NCBI GenBank assembly: GCA_009763385.1
Contig: CM019830.1
Coordinates: 95,668,649-95,732,648, forward strand
DNA from: Coix lacryma-jobi var. lacryma-jobi
Taxonomy: Eukaryota; Streptophyta; Magnoliopsida; Poales; Poaceae
Reading direction: 5' to 3'
Length of the DNA stretch: 64,000 nucleotides
Within the stretch, counting starts at the first letter, position 1. Each line of letters starts with the position of its first letter. The position numbers and the translations under genes are program-made. Below, piece by piece: positions 21,937 to 33,909 of the stretch. The notes beneath the pieces were generated by a model. The model searched no databases. It was not told where the DNA came from and saw only the letters and a list, made by a program, of their open reading frames with translations.

Positions 21937-24795
21937 ATGGCCACCGACGGAGGAACAGGTGGTACCAGTGTTGTGCAACCCAATCCATTCAACGTGGATT
22001 TGCACACCACTAGCAGCAGCGAAAGCGTCTCCACAGCAAGTGGAAGGACACTTCCTCAATTGGATGTGTCGGCCGAGAGCTTGCAAGAAGAAAGGAAGAA
22101 AGAAGGTTGAGAAGAGAAGCAAGAGCCAAAGCAAGAGAAGATGCAGCGACTCTCAAAGCTAAAGAAGAGAAGGCTCAAAGAAAAGAAGAGAGAAAGATTA
22201 GAAGAGAAGAAAGAGCCAAGAGAAGAGAAGAAAAGAAGAAGAAGGAAGAGCTCCAGCAAAGAAGAATGTGAACTTGAGTGATGACTCAAGTAGCGCCGAA
22301 GATGGAGATGATGACATCTCCTATCTCCCTAAGGGCAGCAAGAAGAAGAAGGAGGAGACCAAGAAGTCATATGGAGCCATATCCTTTAACTACTCTACTT
22401 TGACTAACAATGATTCTAGGCCTCTCATCAATGTGCCCGCAGGCAAGTTACCTCGTTTCGATGGGACTAATTTTGCCACGTGGAAGCACATTATGAAGAC
22501 CTATCTTATTGGTTTCCATCCAGGTATTTGGGAGATAGTGCACAATGGACTTGAAGCACCGGTTGATCCGAAGAACCCCACTCAAGATGAGTTTTGCAAC
22601 ATTCATCTCAATGCTCAAGCCACTAGTGTGTTACTTAGTGCCTTGGATGGTGATGAGTACAACAAGGTCATGGGAGTTGAGGTTGCAAAAGAGATTTGGG
22701 ACACTTTGCATATAGCTCATGAGGGAGTTGACAAAGTGAGGCAATCCAAGATTGATTTGTTGATGGCTAAGCTCAACCGTTTTGTGATTTGTTATGGTGA
22801 AGGTCCACAAGAGATGTTTGATAGATTGATGGTCATTGTTGGCAAGATTAGAGGGCTAGGTGGAAGTGAAATCAATGATCACAAGGTTGTGAAGATCATG
22901 TTGGAAGCATACTCACCAAGGAATGAGACCGTAGTGACATTGATTAGAGACAAGAAGTTTGAGCAATTCACACCTAGTGATGTGCTTGGGAGGATCATTA
23001 CCTTTGACATGCAAAGAGAAGAGGCAAATGAAAGAAGGAAGCTTAGGGAGTTGCAAGCTAGGCTAGATGGGATGAAAATCAAGGATGTGGCACTCAAGGA
23101 AAGCAAATCAACAAAACAAGCCTCTACAAGCAAGCCCAAGCATCAAAAGAAGAAAGTTGAAGTTGAGGACAACACATCATCCTCATGTGAGAGTGGAAGT
23201 GATGATGAAGAATTTGAGGCAATTGGTGATATAGCTCTATTCATGAGAAGATACCGCAAGGGGCTCAAGAAGGAAGGCTACAAGGTTGTGAAAAGAAGGT
23301 TTCCCAACAAGAAAAAGAGAACTTGCTACAATTATGGTAGCACCGATCATTTCATAGAACATTGCCCACATGAGAAGAAGGACAACAACTTCAACAAGGG
23401 CAAGAAAGATGACAAAGCCACTTACAAGAAGCCACAAGAGATACATGGGAGAAGCTCACGTTGGACATGAATGGGACTCAACCGCACAAACCTCAAGTGA
23501 AGACGATGAGAAGATGGCAACAATAGCATTTCAAAAGTCATCTCCTTCACCAAGGCTATTCAACAACTTGTCCGACGATGACGATGATTGCAACTCCCAC
23601 ACTTGTCTCATGGCCAAGAAAGAGAAGGTGAAAAAGACTCACACTCCTAAACCTTCTCTTCCACCTAGTGACATCTCTAGTAGTGAACTTAGTGATTCCT
23701 CTAGTGATGATGATTCTAGTGATGAAGAGATAAGTATGATAACTAAAAATTTGGACAAGAAAACCAAACTCTTTATCACTAAGCTAATGGAGGAATTAGA
23801 AAGTGTACAAGCCGAGTTAGCATCTAGAGAGGATGCTCTCATCAAACAAGAGAACCTCTACATTGCTTGCAAGGAGGCTCTTGCATTAGAGAGAAGTGAG
23901 TTGGACATCTTGCATGAGGCTTTGGCCAAAGAGCAAGATGAACATGCTTCCCTAAAGAAGGCTCATATTGCACTCAAGGAAAAGTATTGTGGCTTAGATA
24001 AAAATCACAAAGAACTTGAGCTGAAATATAATCTTCTTTGGGAAAGCAACTCAACTCTCCCTAAAGCAAATGTCACTTCTATTCCCTCCACTAGTGAAGG
24101 TTGTGGAAAATGCTATAATGTTGATTTGAATGCCTATTCCACTAACCTTGTGAACATGGAGCCATGAGAAAGGAGATAGCAAGATTGACCAACATCATTG
24201 CAAGTGGTTGTGTCAAGTCTGCCACAAGTGCTAGTGAGAAGACTCAAGAGAAGAATAAGCACAAGTTCAAAAATGGAAGACGTCCTTCCATAAAAGATGG
24301 GTTGGGGCACGAAAAAGGAGCCAAAACCAATGGAAGAAAAACAGTGAATGGCTATGAGTGTGTGAGGTTTGAGAAGAAGGGTCAGGTTGGTACAGTTCAG
24401 CCTGCACAGATCGCGGCAGTGCCGCGCCAGAAGGCGGCAGTGCCGCCCCCAGGCCGGTAGTGTCGCGCCCCAAGAAAGGGAAGGCTACCAGTTTCCCTTC
24501 TGCTCAGTCTCACACAGAGCACAAGCAGGTGCCCAACCAGAAGCAAGGATCTCAGAAACCAAAGGAATCGATTTGGGTGACCAAGAACAAGTTTGCACAT
24601 CAACCCAAGACAGAAGCCCCAAGGAAGAGCATGTCATCTTGTTACATATTAGAACACAATAACGGTGGTAAAGTTGTTGCGAAATATGTTGGTGATAACA
24701 AGAGGACAGCCGACAAGTTTATTTGGGTTCCTAAGATACTTGTGACTAACTTGCAAGGCCCCAATCTCAATTGGGGACCTAAATCTAGGAACTAA
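21937..24795 (+). pseudogene. gag of element B, frameshifted
   Basis: The ATG at 21937 gives MATDGGTGGTSVV. A frameshift near 22105 breaks a Lys/Glu-rich segment. From 22268 a 400-codon frame covers the UBN2-like capsid domain (LPRFDGTNFATWKHIM, EIWDTLHIAHEG) and reaches a zinc knuckle near 23322. That knuckle reads CYNYGSTDHFIEHC, so its second cysteine has become tyrosine. Further frames (23370-24167, 24164-24460, 24460-24795) carry the SIRE-type CLMAKK motif, a coiled-coil-like stretch and the WVPK...GPNLNWGPK end block. Two perfect CGGCAGTGCCG palindromes (24414, 24434) sit inside the coding linker. Confidence 0.85.
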
Positions 24796-25422
24796 ACTTG
24801 TTTTGCAGGCATACTCCTCTGGTGGATCAAGTTGGGTGCTTGATAGCGGATGTACAAATCATATGACCAGAGAAATAAGTATGTTCTCATCATATTCCCC
24901 AACTTCAAATGCAAGTGAAAACATCATTTTCGGTGATAACTCCAAGGGGATGTGTTAGGTCTTGGTAAAGTTGCCATTACACTTGAGCATTCAATTACTA
25001 ATGTCTTACATGTTGATTCGTTGAGTTACAACTTGCTATCCGTTTTTCACAATTATGTGGGATGGGTTTCCATTGTTTCTTTACGGATAAGGGTGTGGAA
25101 GTCTTTAGAAGGGAGGATTCCTCATTGTCTTTATGGGTCGTTTGAAAGGGAAGCTTTACTTAGTTGATTTCAACAAAAGTGAAGCCAAACTTGAGACTTG
25201 TTTAGTGGCAAAATCTAGCATGGGTTGGTTATGGCATCGCCGACTAGCTCATGTTGGGATGAGGAACTTGGCCAAACTTCAAAAAGACAACCACATCCTA
25301 GGACTAACAAATGTTGATTTTGAGAAAGACAGAGTATGTGGAGCTTGCCAAGCCGGAAAACAAGTAGGCGTACCTCACCCACCAAAGAGCGATGACACTA
25401 CTACACAACCAATGGAGTTGAC
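24796..25422 (+). pseudogene. Protease and GAG-pre-integrase region of element B pol, interrupted by E1
   Basis: After the gag stop the frame gives WVLDSGCTNHMT near 24830, the Copia aspartic protease active site (D-S-G). It breaks near 24955. The frame at 25133-25422 has LWHRRLAHVGMRNLAKL and CGACQAGK, which are the HHCC zinc-binding residues of the integrase N-terminus. The gene stops after the codons for MEL, where LTR E1 begins. Confidence 0.85.
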
Positions 25423-28400
25423 TGTGACACCCCAATTTTAAGAACAAAATTGGAGCACAATATATGTATGCCAGGATCAATTTTCATACATATATCCACA
25501 TCATAGTAAATATCAAAACAATGCTTTATTAATATATCGAACATTATTACAAAAATAACCCTCGGGTCCAAAGAGAAAGTACAGACTCTCAGTCTAACTC
25601 TAATGTAGACTCGCGGAAACTGGACGCCATCTCCACAGGAAGGTCGACCGGGGGCTGCGCCATCCTAGTACAGGTCGTCTGGGTCGTATCCACCGTCTTC
25701 TCGGTAATCCTGCTCCGCGTACGCGTAGACTCCAACGTCTGGGTGGGGTAGCAGGGGGTTCAAAGAGGAAGGGTGAGTACATCGAAATGTACTCCGCAAG
25801 TGTAGGAAATATATGCTTATGAGGCTATTAACAAAGGTAGGCTGACTCTGTTTGACTCAAGCGTCTAAAGTGACACAACCCTATTAAATTCTATTTCCTA
25901 TGCACCTATTTACTAGGTTATAACCACAGTCTCCAACAGAAAAGTAACAACACTCGGAGTCGCACCGAGCAAACCACACTCGGAGTCACACCGAGCAACC
26001 AACACTTGGAGTCCACCAAGCAAAACTCACACCTGAAGTCCATTAGGCAAACCACACCTGAAGTCCATCAGATGACCCGAACTAGGCCGTTACAAGGAGT
26101 CCTATGTGTATTAGTTCCACACGTCACGACATAGAAAGCTACCTTCCATAATAACACCAGGTCTGCGCCCGAGCCTGGGAATCACTCCCGTACCAAGCAG
26201 TAACCCGCGTAGAAGAAGCCTCTGTACCCATGTCATATGGGACTAATGACCACATAAGGCTTCTCTAACGAACCAGACCCAAACCACCAACTAATCTCGA
26301 AGAAGTCCAAGCCCGCTCGTGACCGTGAGCACGGCTGATATATCAGTTTTAATACTCTGCAGAGTTCGCACATCTTTACCCATGAGTCATGCGTTCCCCA
26401 TCACGCTAAACACTGCCAAGGTGCACAGCGGGTCGCACTACAAGGCCTTTACAAAGCCGCCTCCAAGTCCGTTCCACACGTACCTCTAAGGTTTCACCCC
26501 GTACAAAGGTCTACGACCCCCAGGGCCCCCTCGTGAGCCACTAAAACAAACCCCGTGTGGACCCTCAACTTGGAGGAAACTAATTACTTAGTCAGTCCCA
26601 GAGCCATATAGGCCTCATGGTTTACGCTGTTTTGCCGGGTTACATGCTCCAAGAACCGGGTCCTATGGATCCAGGCAGGATAAATCTAGCACAAGCCCAG
26701 AACCAAAACCAAAAGCAGCTGTCGAGTCCCACGGCACAAAAACCACCACACGGTCCATCCTGCCGGATTTACCTACTCACCATGCTACTCATTACCAGCC
26801 CACATTGTTCCATAGGTCATTAATCAGAATTAATATTTAAACCATCCCAACCATGACTGCATGTCTAAGCATGACTTCTACCCAACACATCCCAAACCAG
26901 GTGACAAGGATAATATAAACAAGTTCTAGTAAACCTTGACATGGGATTCAATTTAATGACACTGCATGCATCTACAAGATCTAACTACTCTAATACCAAA
27001 ATATAAAATAAATATGGGAGCAAGATGTTCAAGGACACTTGCCTTCGGGCTGGGTCGGATCGACAAAGGCAGGGACTTGATCTGGAGGTTCCACGTAGCT
27101 CGCACTCGCTGGAACAAACATCATCACATGACCCGAACAAAACAATATAAGAAACAGTACATCAACATTATGAAAACATAATAAAAAGATTACTAACGCG
27201 TAGGACTTGTTTCTATGATCGCATGAGCGCAAAAACCGATGAGTTACGATTTGAAAGTTATGAGCTTTTGAATTTTAGGGGCAATTTGATAAATAAACAT
27301 GATTTGTTTTTAATTACTTTTCAAAATCAGTGACTAAAAATTTATTTAGACCACAAAATCATTTTATTTGATCTTAAATATTTTATTTGCAAAGATGATA
27401 TTTTTTAGAATTATTTCATGGGCAAAACACATTAAAAGGCATTATGAAAGGGTTTATAAAAGCATTAATCATTTTAATAAAACAAAATAAAACTATTTTA
27501 TGCTGTGAACCAACAGATTAATGACATTAAGAAAACAGTAAAACCATTTGTAAAACAAAAAGAACTAATGAAGTTCCTCTCTGTTGGGCGTAGTCACAGA
27601 TATGCGATGAGATGACAGCGGTTAGCTCGGGAGATTACAAGACACAGCGAACAGTGGCATGAAGAGATTAACCAAAATATAAAGGTATACATGCTTGCAT
27701 GGAAACAACACATGCACAGCTGAGATGTTGGCGTGCTTGCCTGTGCAGTATATATATACGTATTTCCATTGTATTTCGAGATTTGTTTTTCTGAAGGAAA
27801 ACAACCAGAAAATATATGAATGATGTCACCAAAAGCTAGCAACTGGAGGAGCATGCACGACACAGCCATTATGCCTTTGGCCAACGATGGGGCCTTACTA
27901 GAGATGGATGAACGCAACGTATATACATGCCTCGGTTTGACTTCGAACAGGAACATTCATATGAAGATAGAGGAGGATGAGAGCTCACCTAGTGATTTCT
28001 CAACGATGATGAAGGCAAGGCGACTGTGTGCAGTTCGTCTTGGTTTGGGTTGACTCGAGCCATGAACTGAAACGACGTAGTTGTTTCTTTCAAGAGTGCC
28101 GGCAAACAACAGTGCAATAAGTTTCATGGAGGTAACAACGTATATGGAACGAACTATGAACAAGGCAGAGAACAAGATGTTCCCTACGTGGATGTGCTCA
28201 CCATCAATCCATCAGCCCGTGAAGATCAGCGATTACATGGACAAAATCGTGGACGGCTCTTCACGTAGGACTCCACCCTCCTGACCATGGAGCTTCCGGT
28301 AGCCAGTTGGAGAGGACGGAGAGGTGGCGGATTTTGGCGGCTGCAGCTCCAGGCAACGGACTTTGCACTTGCAGATGGCAGCAGTCGAACTTCAGCGTCA

Positions 28401-28932
28401 TAGACGACGAGGACGACAATAGCGGCGGCGGCGTTTTCCATCTCGGCGAGATCCGAAGTCAGGCAGCATATATAGCACGGTAGTGCCTAGGGCATGGCGT
28501 TGTGCAGGCTGAGTGGGAGATCGGGCCGAAGTAGAAGTTGGGTAAAAAAGGAGAGTGGGCTAGTTGGGCCAAAATAGGAAAACAGAGAGTGGTTTCCTTT
28601 TCTTGTAAATTCATTTGAAACTCAAATTCAAACCCTTTTTGAAATCAAGAAAATTTTATAAAGCTTTGGAAATATTTCTAAATTTTGAATTTGAAATTGG
28701 CTTTATTTTCATAATTTTTTTGTAAACCCCTTTTTTTGTATCTTTTATAAATAGAGCAAAAATCGGTTCGCCGCTTAATTCGAGTTTAATAAATTCTTTT
28801 TTACCTATTAAAAAATATGCAAAGCCATGAATGCAACAACCATTAATGAAAATTTTTCCTCCACTTAAGATTTTAACATTTACTGATTAAATTCTAATTT
28901 ATTTTAATTATTTTAAAACCCGGGGTGTTACA
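25423..28932 (-). mobile_element. E1: probable solo LTR of a Gypsy (Tekay/Del-like) element
   Basis: Ends on the minus strand are TGTAACACCCC... and ...GGGGTGTCACA. The flanking five bases are TTGAC and CTGAC, a one-mismatch target duplication. No open frame has a domain across 3.5 kb, and no internal region or second LTR is seen, so a solo LTR or a non-coding derivative fits best. It shares blocks with E2 (for example around TGATATATCAG and GTGAGCACGGC near 26330). Orientation is inferred from the AAAATTGGGGTGTCACA end, which resembles 3' ends of such LTRs. Family assignment is tentative. Confidence 0.65.
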
Positions 28933-28937
28933 CTGAC

Positions 28938-29843
28938 TGACTCATCTGGATCTCTCTGGACCGGTTGTCTACCTTAGCATCGAAGGTAACAAACATGATC
29001 TTGTTATTGTTGATGATTTTTCTCGTTTCACTTGGGTATTCTTTATGCATGACAAGAGTGTAGTGCAAGAGAAGTCAAGATGTTCATACAAAGAGCTCAA
29101 AGGGAGTTCGGTTTCAACATCAAGAAAGTTCGTAGTGACAATGGAACCAAATTCCGAAACACCCAAGTGGAAGAATTTCTTGATGATGAGGGCATCAAGC
29201 ACGAGTTTTCAGTTCCATACACCCCTCAACAAAAGGCGTGGTGGAGAGGAAGAATAGAACACTCATTGACATGGCAAGGACGATGCTAGATGAGTACAAG
29301 ACGCGGACATCTTTTGGGCCGAAGCCGTCAATACCGCTTGCCATGCAATCAACCGCCTCTACCTCCACAAGAGAAGAAAGAAGACCTCCTATGAGCTCCT
29401 CACCGGTAACAAGCCAAAGGTGTCATACTTTAGAGTCTTTGGGTGCAAATGTTTCATATTGAACAAGAAGCCCAAAGCCTCTAAGTTCGCATCTAAGGTT
29501 GATGAAGGTTTTCTTCTCGGTTATGGATCAAACGAGCATGCCTATCGTGTTTTTCAACAAGCCTCCGGCAAGGTTGAAATAGCGATAGACGTACGTGACG
29601 TTTGATGAAACTAATGGCTCTCAAGTAGAGCAAGTTGATGAAGCTATTGTAGGAAATGAGGAACCACCTTGCGAAGCAATCAAGCAACTAGCTATTGGTG
29701 ATATCAGACCACAAGAACAACAGGCTACTGATCTGGTTGGTCCTCAAGCTGAAGCCCCTGCTGGGACTGGTAATATACAGTCCCCGGCAGTGCCGTCCAC
29801 AACCCCGGCAGTGCCGGGCAGAGCCCAGCAGTACCGGGCACTC
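28938..29843 (+). pseudogene. Integrase core of element B pol, interrupted by C
   Basis: This resumes the frame interrupted at 25422: HLDLSGPV, then VIVDDFSRFTWVFF (first catalytic Asp), VRSDNGTKF (second Asp) and, after frameshifts near 29110 and 29240, VERKNRTLIDMARTML around the catalytic Glu. The C-terminal GKR-type block (FRVFGCKCFILNK) follows near 29420-29460. The linker to reverse transcriptase contains CGGCAGTGCCG at 29785 and 29806, and the gene is cut at 29848 by element C. Confidence 0.85.
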
Positions 29844-29848
29844 CCAGG

Positions 29849-31848
29849 TGTTGATGGTCCTTAAACACCTGTTTTACCATCAACATTTGACCCTAAAATC
29901 CACCAAAAAGGCATGAAATGTAGTCAAATAGGTTTCAAACTAACCAAATTCCACATGTCCATAGATTTTTATTTGAATGCAGGAATTCAAACCAAATTTG
30001 GACATATGGACCCACCAGAGGCCAAGCCCACTCAGCAGGGCCCAAATGGGCCTAAGGGGGGGTGGCCCCTAGGTGGCGCCCACCACCTCTAGGTGGTGCC
30101 CGCCACCTCTAAGTGGCGCCCGCCACTTGGGTTGGCCCAAGTTCCACTCCCTGCCACGTCACCGATCCGTGTGACCTCCCCAAGGCCAAATCTTGGCCCT
30201 TGGTCACTAGGTCAGTGGCATCGGATGGCTCAAGATGAAGTGGCATGGATCAAGGCTGAATGGCGGTTACTCAGACATGCAACCGACCTCCAAACCGCCT
30301 TGGACAACCACCTGGAGGCCGTAGGATCAACGACGAAGCATCCAACGGCCAGGGGACTGGCGGCCGCCAGTAGGGGTGGCGCCCGCCACCTGACCTAACC
30401 CTAGGTCGGCTGGCTGCCCCCTATAAGTACCCCCCTCACTCCTCAAGACTATAAATACCCCCTGGTTGCATCACTTCATTCACATCCAGTACCATCCCGC
30501 AAAGTAACACCAAGCAAGAGAAGCAAGTGAGAGTTAGGTTAGAAGCTCATAGAGCTTAGGCAAGTAGGTAGCTAGTAGAGCAAGGCATCTTCGCCTCGCG
30601 GTAGCGCTGCTCAAGGCTTAGCTCAGAGTAGAGCGTGCGAGTGATCGGTCCTGGAGCTGGGAAGAGTCTTCCTTCATCTCCAGTTCAAGTTTTGCTCTTG
30701 TTACTCAAGCACTTTACTATATTCTATTCATCATTTCAAGTATTAATTTATTCTACTTATCAGTATTGAGTGGTATACTTGATTGATTGCTTGAGTGTGC
30801 CTAGCTATCCTACAGTTCAATTCACTTAGCCATAGTAGTTAATCTCTAGTGAGCTTAGTGATTGATCTTTGCCAATAGGTTGCTTAGTTAGTTTAGTGTT
30901 TATCTTATTAAGTCAAGTATTTGCTCTGACGTCCGCAAGGGTATTTCTATTCAAAGCTAGGGTAGAGATAGTTAGAATATAGTTAAGCGTGGTGCTTAGT
31001 TATAGACTTACCTTCAGATACGGCTGGACCCCCGGATAGCTGTGGTAGCAAGCAGGTGGTGACAGCCCTGTGCGCCTTGAATTCCACCACGTAGTTGGCC
31101 CAGTTTAACAGTAAGGCTCGTTGTGCTAGCGTTCAACCTAAGTAAGTGGTAAAGGCTAGTACGCCTCGATACTTGACAAGATAGGAATAAAACTTTACTT
31201 AACTTAGTTGCTTTATTGACTTTTGCCTGCCTTGCTTCATAACTATCTTGCTTCATAGTTATCTTGCTTTGTAGTTATCTAGGATTAGTTATCAGTAGTT
31301 AGTAGTAGTTAGTTAGTTATCCTTAGTTAACCTATTCCCTTTATCTACCTATCCATCCACCTTACCTTAGCCATCCATTTCATCCTTACCTATCCACCCA
31401 TATATTCTTTTAGCCTTTCATCTTCCCTTCTCCCCTTTTCCTTTTTCTTATTCTTCGACTCTCATCCCCTCCTTGACTCAACTCATACACCACCCTAGCC
31501 TTCCCTTGGGATAAAATAAATCGACACCTGGTACTCCCAGGCGAAGTGCTACTACGATAGTTCTGTGCGCTTGCAGAATCTCCTCCTGGTAGATTGCATT
31601 CTCTCTAGCTAGCTCCTACTAGTGTCGGGATTGACAACCCCACTTGGCATTAGTAGATAGCTGCTTTAGCTCCACTCCTTTAGGTATAGTGACCGGTCTT
31701 GCTTCAAGCACTTCTGACGCCGTTGCCGGGGATAGACTCCATAGGCTACCCCTAGTAACAACATTAGCAAGTGCCAACAAGCATTCCTGGGCCGTTACCG
31801 GGGATAGTTGCCTAGCACTATCTTTATTGAAGCTAAGAACTACCAACA
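29849..31848 (+). repeat. 5' LTR of element C
   Basis: 2000 bp. It includes a cluster of GGTGGCGCCC(A/G)CCACC-like quasi-palindromes at 30060-30140 and one at 30373. TATA-like sequences lie at 30420-30430 and 30450-30457. It is about 0.5 kb longer than the 3' LTR. Confidence 0.9.
30450..30457 (+). promoter_or_regulatory. Putative TATA box of element C 5' LTR
   Basis: TATAAATA in the context GACTATAAATACCCCC. A second candidate (CTATAAGTACCCC) lies 30 bp upstream. The whole segment is missing from the 3' LTR. Confidence 0.55.
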
Positions 31849-31856
31849 AGCATTTC

Positions 31857-31874
31857 TGGCGCCGTTGCCGGGGA
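31857..31874 (+). other. Primer-binding site of element C (tRNA-Asp)
   Basis: TGGCGCCGTTGCCGGGGA, eight bases after the 5' LTR, is complementary to the 3' end of plant tRNA-Asp. This is the usual primer of Athila/Tat-lineage elements. Confidence 0.85.
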
Positions 31875-32033
31875 AGGCAATCGGTGTATCGGTTGAGTCT
31901 GTGCCGAATTTATCTTCGCTTAAGCTTCCGCTTAGCGAATCCCATCTTACCCCATTCTTTCTTTCCTTAGTTCTTCTTATCTTTTTCTTCATCTTCTTCA
32001 ATTCTTTCTTTCTTATCTCGTTCTATCTTCACG

Positions 32034-32877
32034 ATGGCCAACAAGACCATTCGTGAGTTTTCTGCTCCCTTCTGCCGCTAATGTAGCGATAGGACCAGAC
32101 GTGATCGATGCCAACCTCAACTTTGAGTTGAAACCGGCTCTGATCACGATGGTCCAAGCTAGCCCGTTCTGTGGCAAGGCTCATGAGGATGCCAATGCTC
32201 ACCTCCAACAATTTGGAGATTTGCGGCACCTTCACCATTAAGGGGATAACCCAAGAAGCCATCCGTCTTCGTCTTTTTCCCTTTCTCTTCTAGGAAAAGC
32301 GAAGCAATGGTTCTATACCGATCGCAACGCTGTAGACACATGGGACAAGTGTTCCAATGCTTTTCTCGCCAAATTCTTTCCGATGGGCAAGACGAATGCT
32401 CTTCGCAACAAAATCTCCAGCTTTACGCAACAAGCCGAGGAATCTATTCTCGAGGCTTGGGAGAGGTTGCAAGAGTATGTCGTTGCTTGTCCGCACCATG
32501 GTATGGAGGACTGGCTATTGATCCAGAACTTCTACCATGGCCTAACCCCACTCTCTAGAAGCCATTTGGATGCCGCCGCCGGCGGTGCATTCTTTTCTCT
32601 GAATGTTGCAGATGCTAAGGCTCTCATAGAGAAGATGGTGTCGAACCAAGGATGGAATGACGAGAGACTGCTGCCCCGTAAGCAAGGTATGCATTCCCTT
32701 AAGGAGGCCGACATGATCGTGGCCAAGATGGACCTGCTGGCAAAGAAGCTGGACAACTGTGAGAAGATGAACCAACAAGAGAGTGTCCAATCTCTGGAAT
32801 CCTACATGACTTGTGAAGTCTGTGGAGAAACCGGACATTCTGGGAGCCACTGCCCCCCGAGCTACATGAAGATTTGA
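32034..32877 (+). pseudogene. gag of element C, frameshifted
   Basis: The ATG at 32034 opens with MANKTIREFSAP, a start typical of Athila-like gag, but reaches a stop at 32079. The homologous frame continues in 32053-32241 (NFELKPALITMVQASPFCG) and, after another break, in 32383-32877. Recognisable blocks are KAKQWFY, FPMGKTNALRNKI and a zinc knuckle CEVCGETGHSGSHC near the C-terminus. At least two frameshifts disable it. Confidence 0.8.
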
Positions 32878-33296
32878 ACTTCATCAACAACAAACAACAG
32901 TTTCCGTCAATAGAATCAAGGATGGAATCAGCCTCCAATTCTCAAGGTAACAATTCATTCCCTCGCTCTAATTTTCATAATTCTGATAATTTCTCATTCC
33001 TGAAGAATTAGTTTACTCACAAGGTAAAACTACTGATTTCTTGAAAGAGAGATTAATGGCGAATGATAAAATTCTTGAGAATATAAATGCTAAATTGGAA
33101 GATTCTCATCTGCTCTGCTCTGAAAAATCAATTAAGCTTTAATAAGATGTTAGAAACCCAATTAGCTCAACTTGCTGCTATCATACCATCTTTTGAAACT
33201 GGCAAAATTCCTGCTAAACCTGACATGGAAACTGCTAATATGGTTGAAATAAAATATTTAACTATTATGAAGATCAAACCAGACTGTTAAAAAGGG

Positions 33297-33909
33297 TGAT
33301 CCTGGTAGTCCCATAATTAGATGCTCAATCTTTGGTGAAGTCTTTAAAAATGCCATGTGTGATTTAGGATCGAGTGTGAACATTCTATCTAAAGATTTTT
33401 ATGAAAACTCATTCTTTCCACCCATGTCATCCACATTTGCCTATGTTGTGCTAGCTGATCAATCCACTTGCTATGTAGAAGGAATAGTTAATGATTTACC
33501 TGTTCATATTAGAGGCTCCTATGTTCCTGCTGATTTCATAATACTAGATATGGGAAATAGGAAAGATGTGCCTTTAATTTTGGGTAGACCCTTCTTGAAC
33601 ACTGTTGATGCTTGCATATATTGGGGGAGTGGTAAAATGCAAATGACATTAGGAGGGAGGAAGGAAATATTCTCTTTCTCCCGAGGCCCCGCATATGCCG
33701 CTAACATGCAGGAAGCAAAACCCGTTCGTACCAAGAAGAGGCACCCAAGAACAAGGTGGAGCAGAAAGAAAGAACCACCTTCTCCTGAGTTGTGTGATTC
33801 ACATAACAAAGGAGAGGTGCCAAAAGAAGAAGAACCCGATGGAGTACTAAGAGAAGAAGTGCCCAAGGAAGAAGATCCACCCGATAAGGATGAAACTCCA
33901 TGGACCTAA
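33297..33909 (+). pseudogene. Aspartic protease region of element C
   Basis: The frame is open to a stop at 33907-33909. The retropepsin active-site block CDLGSSVNIL (D-L-G-S-S) is near 33357, and the flap and Leu-Gly-Arg-Pro-Phe block VPLILGRPFLNT near 33570. A Lys/Glu/Pro-rich tail follows and then ends. Upstream (33087-33290) is a short frame with METQLAQLA-type gag C-terminus, separated by a stop. No reverse transcriptase follows. Confidence 0.8.

Noticed and set aside
27594..28441. Short frames within E1, including a 120-codon minus-strand frame
   Set aside because: No domain, no conservation with E2, and inside a probable LTR.
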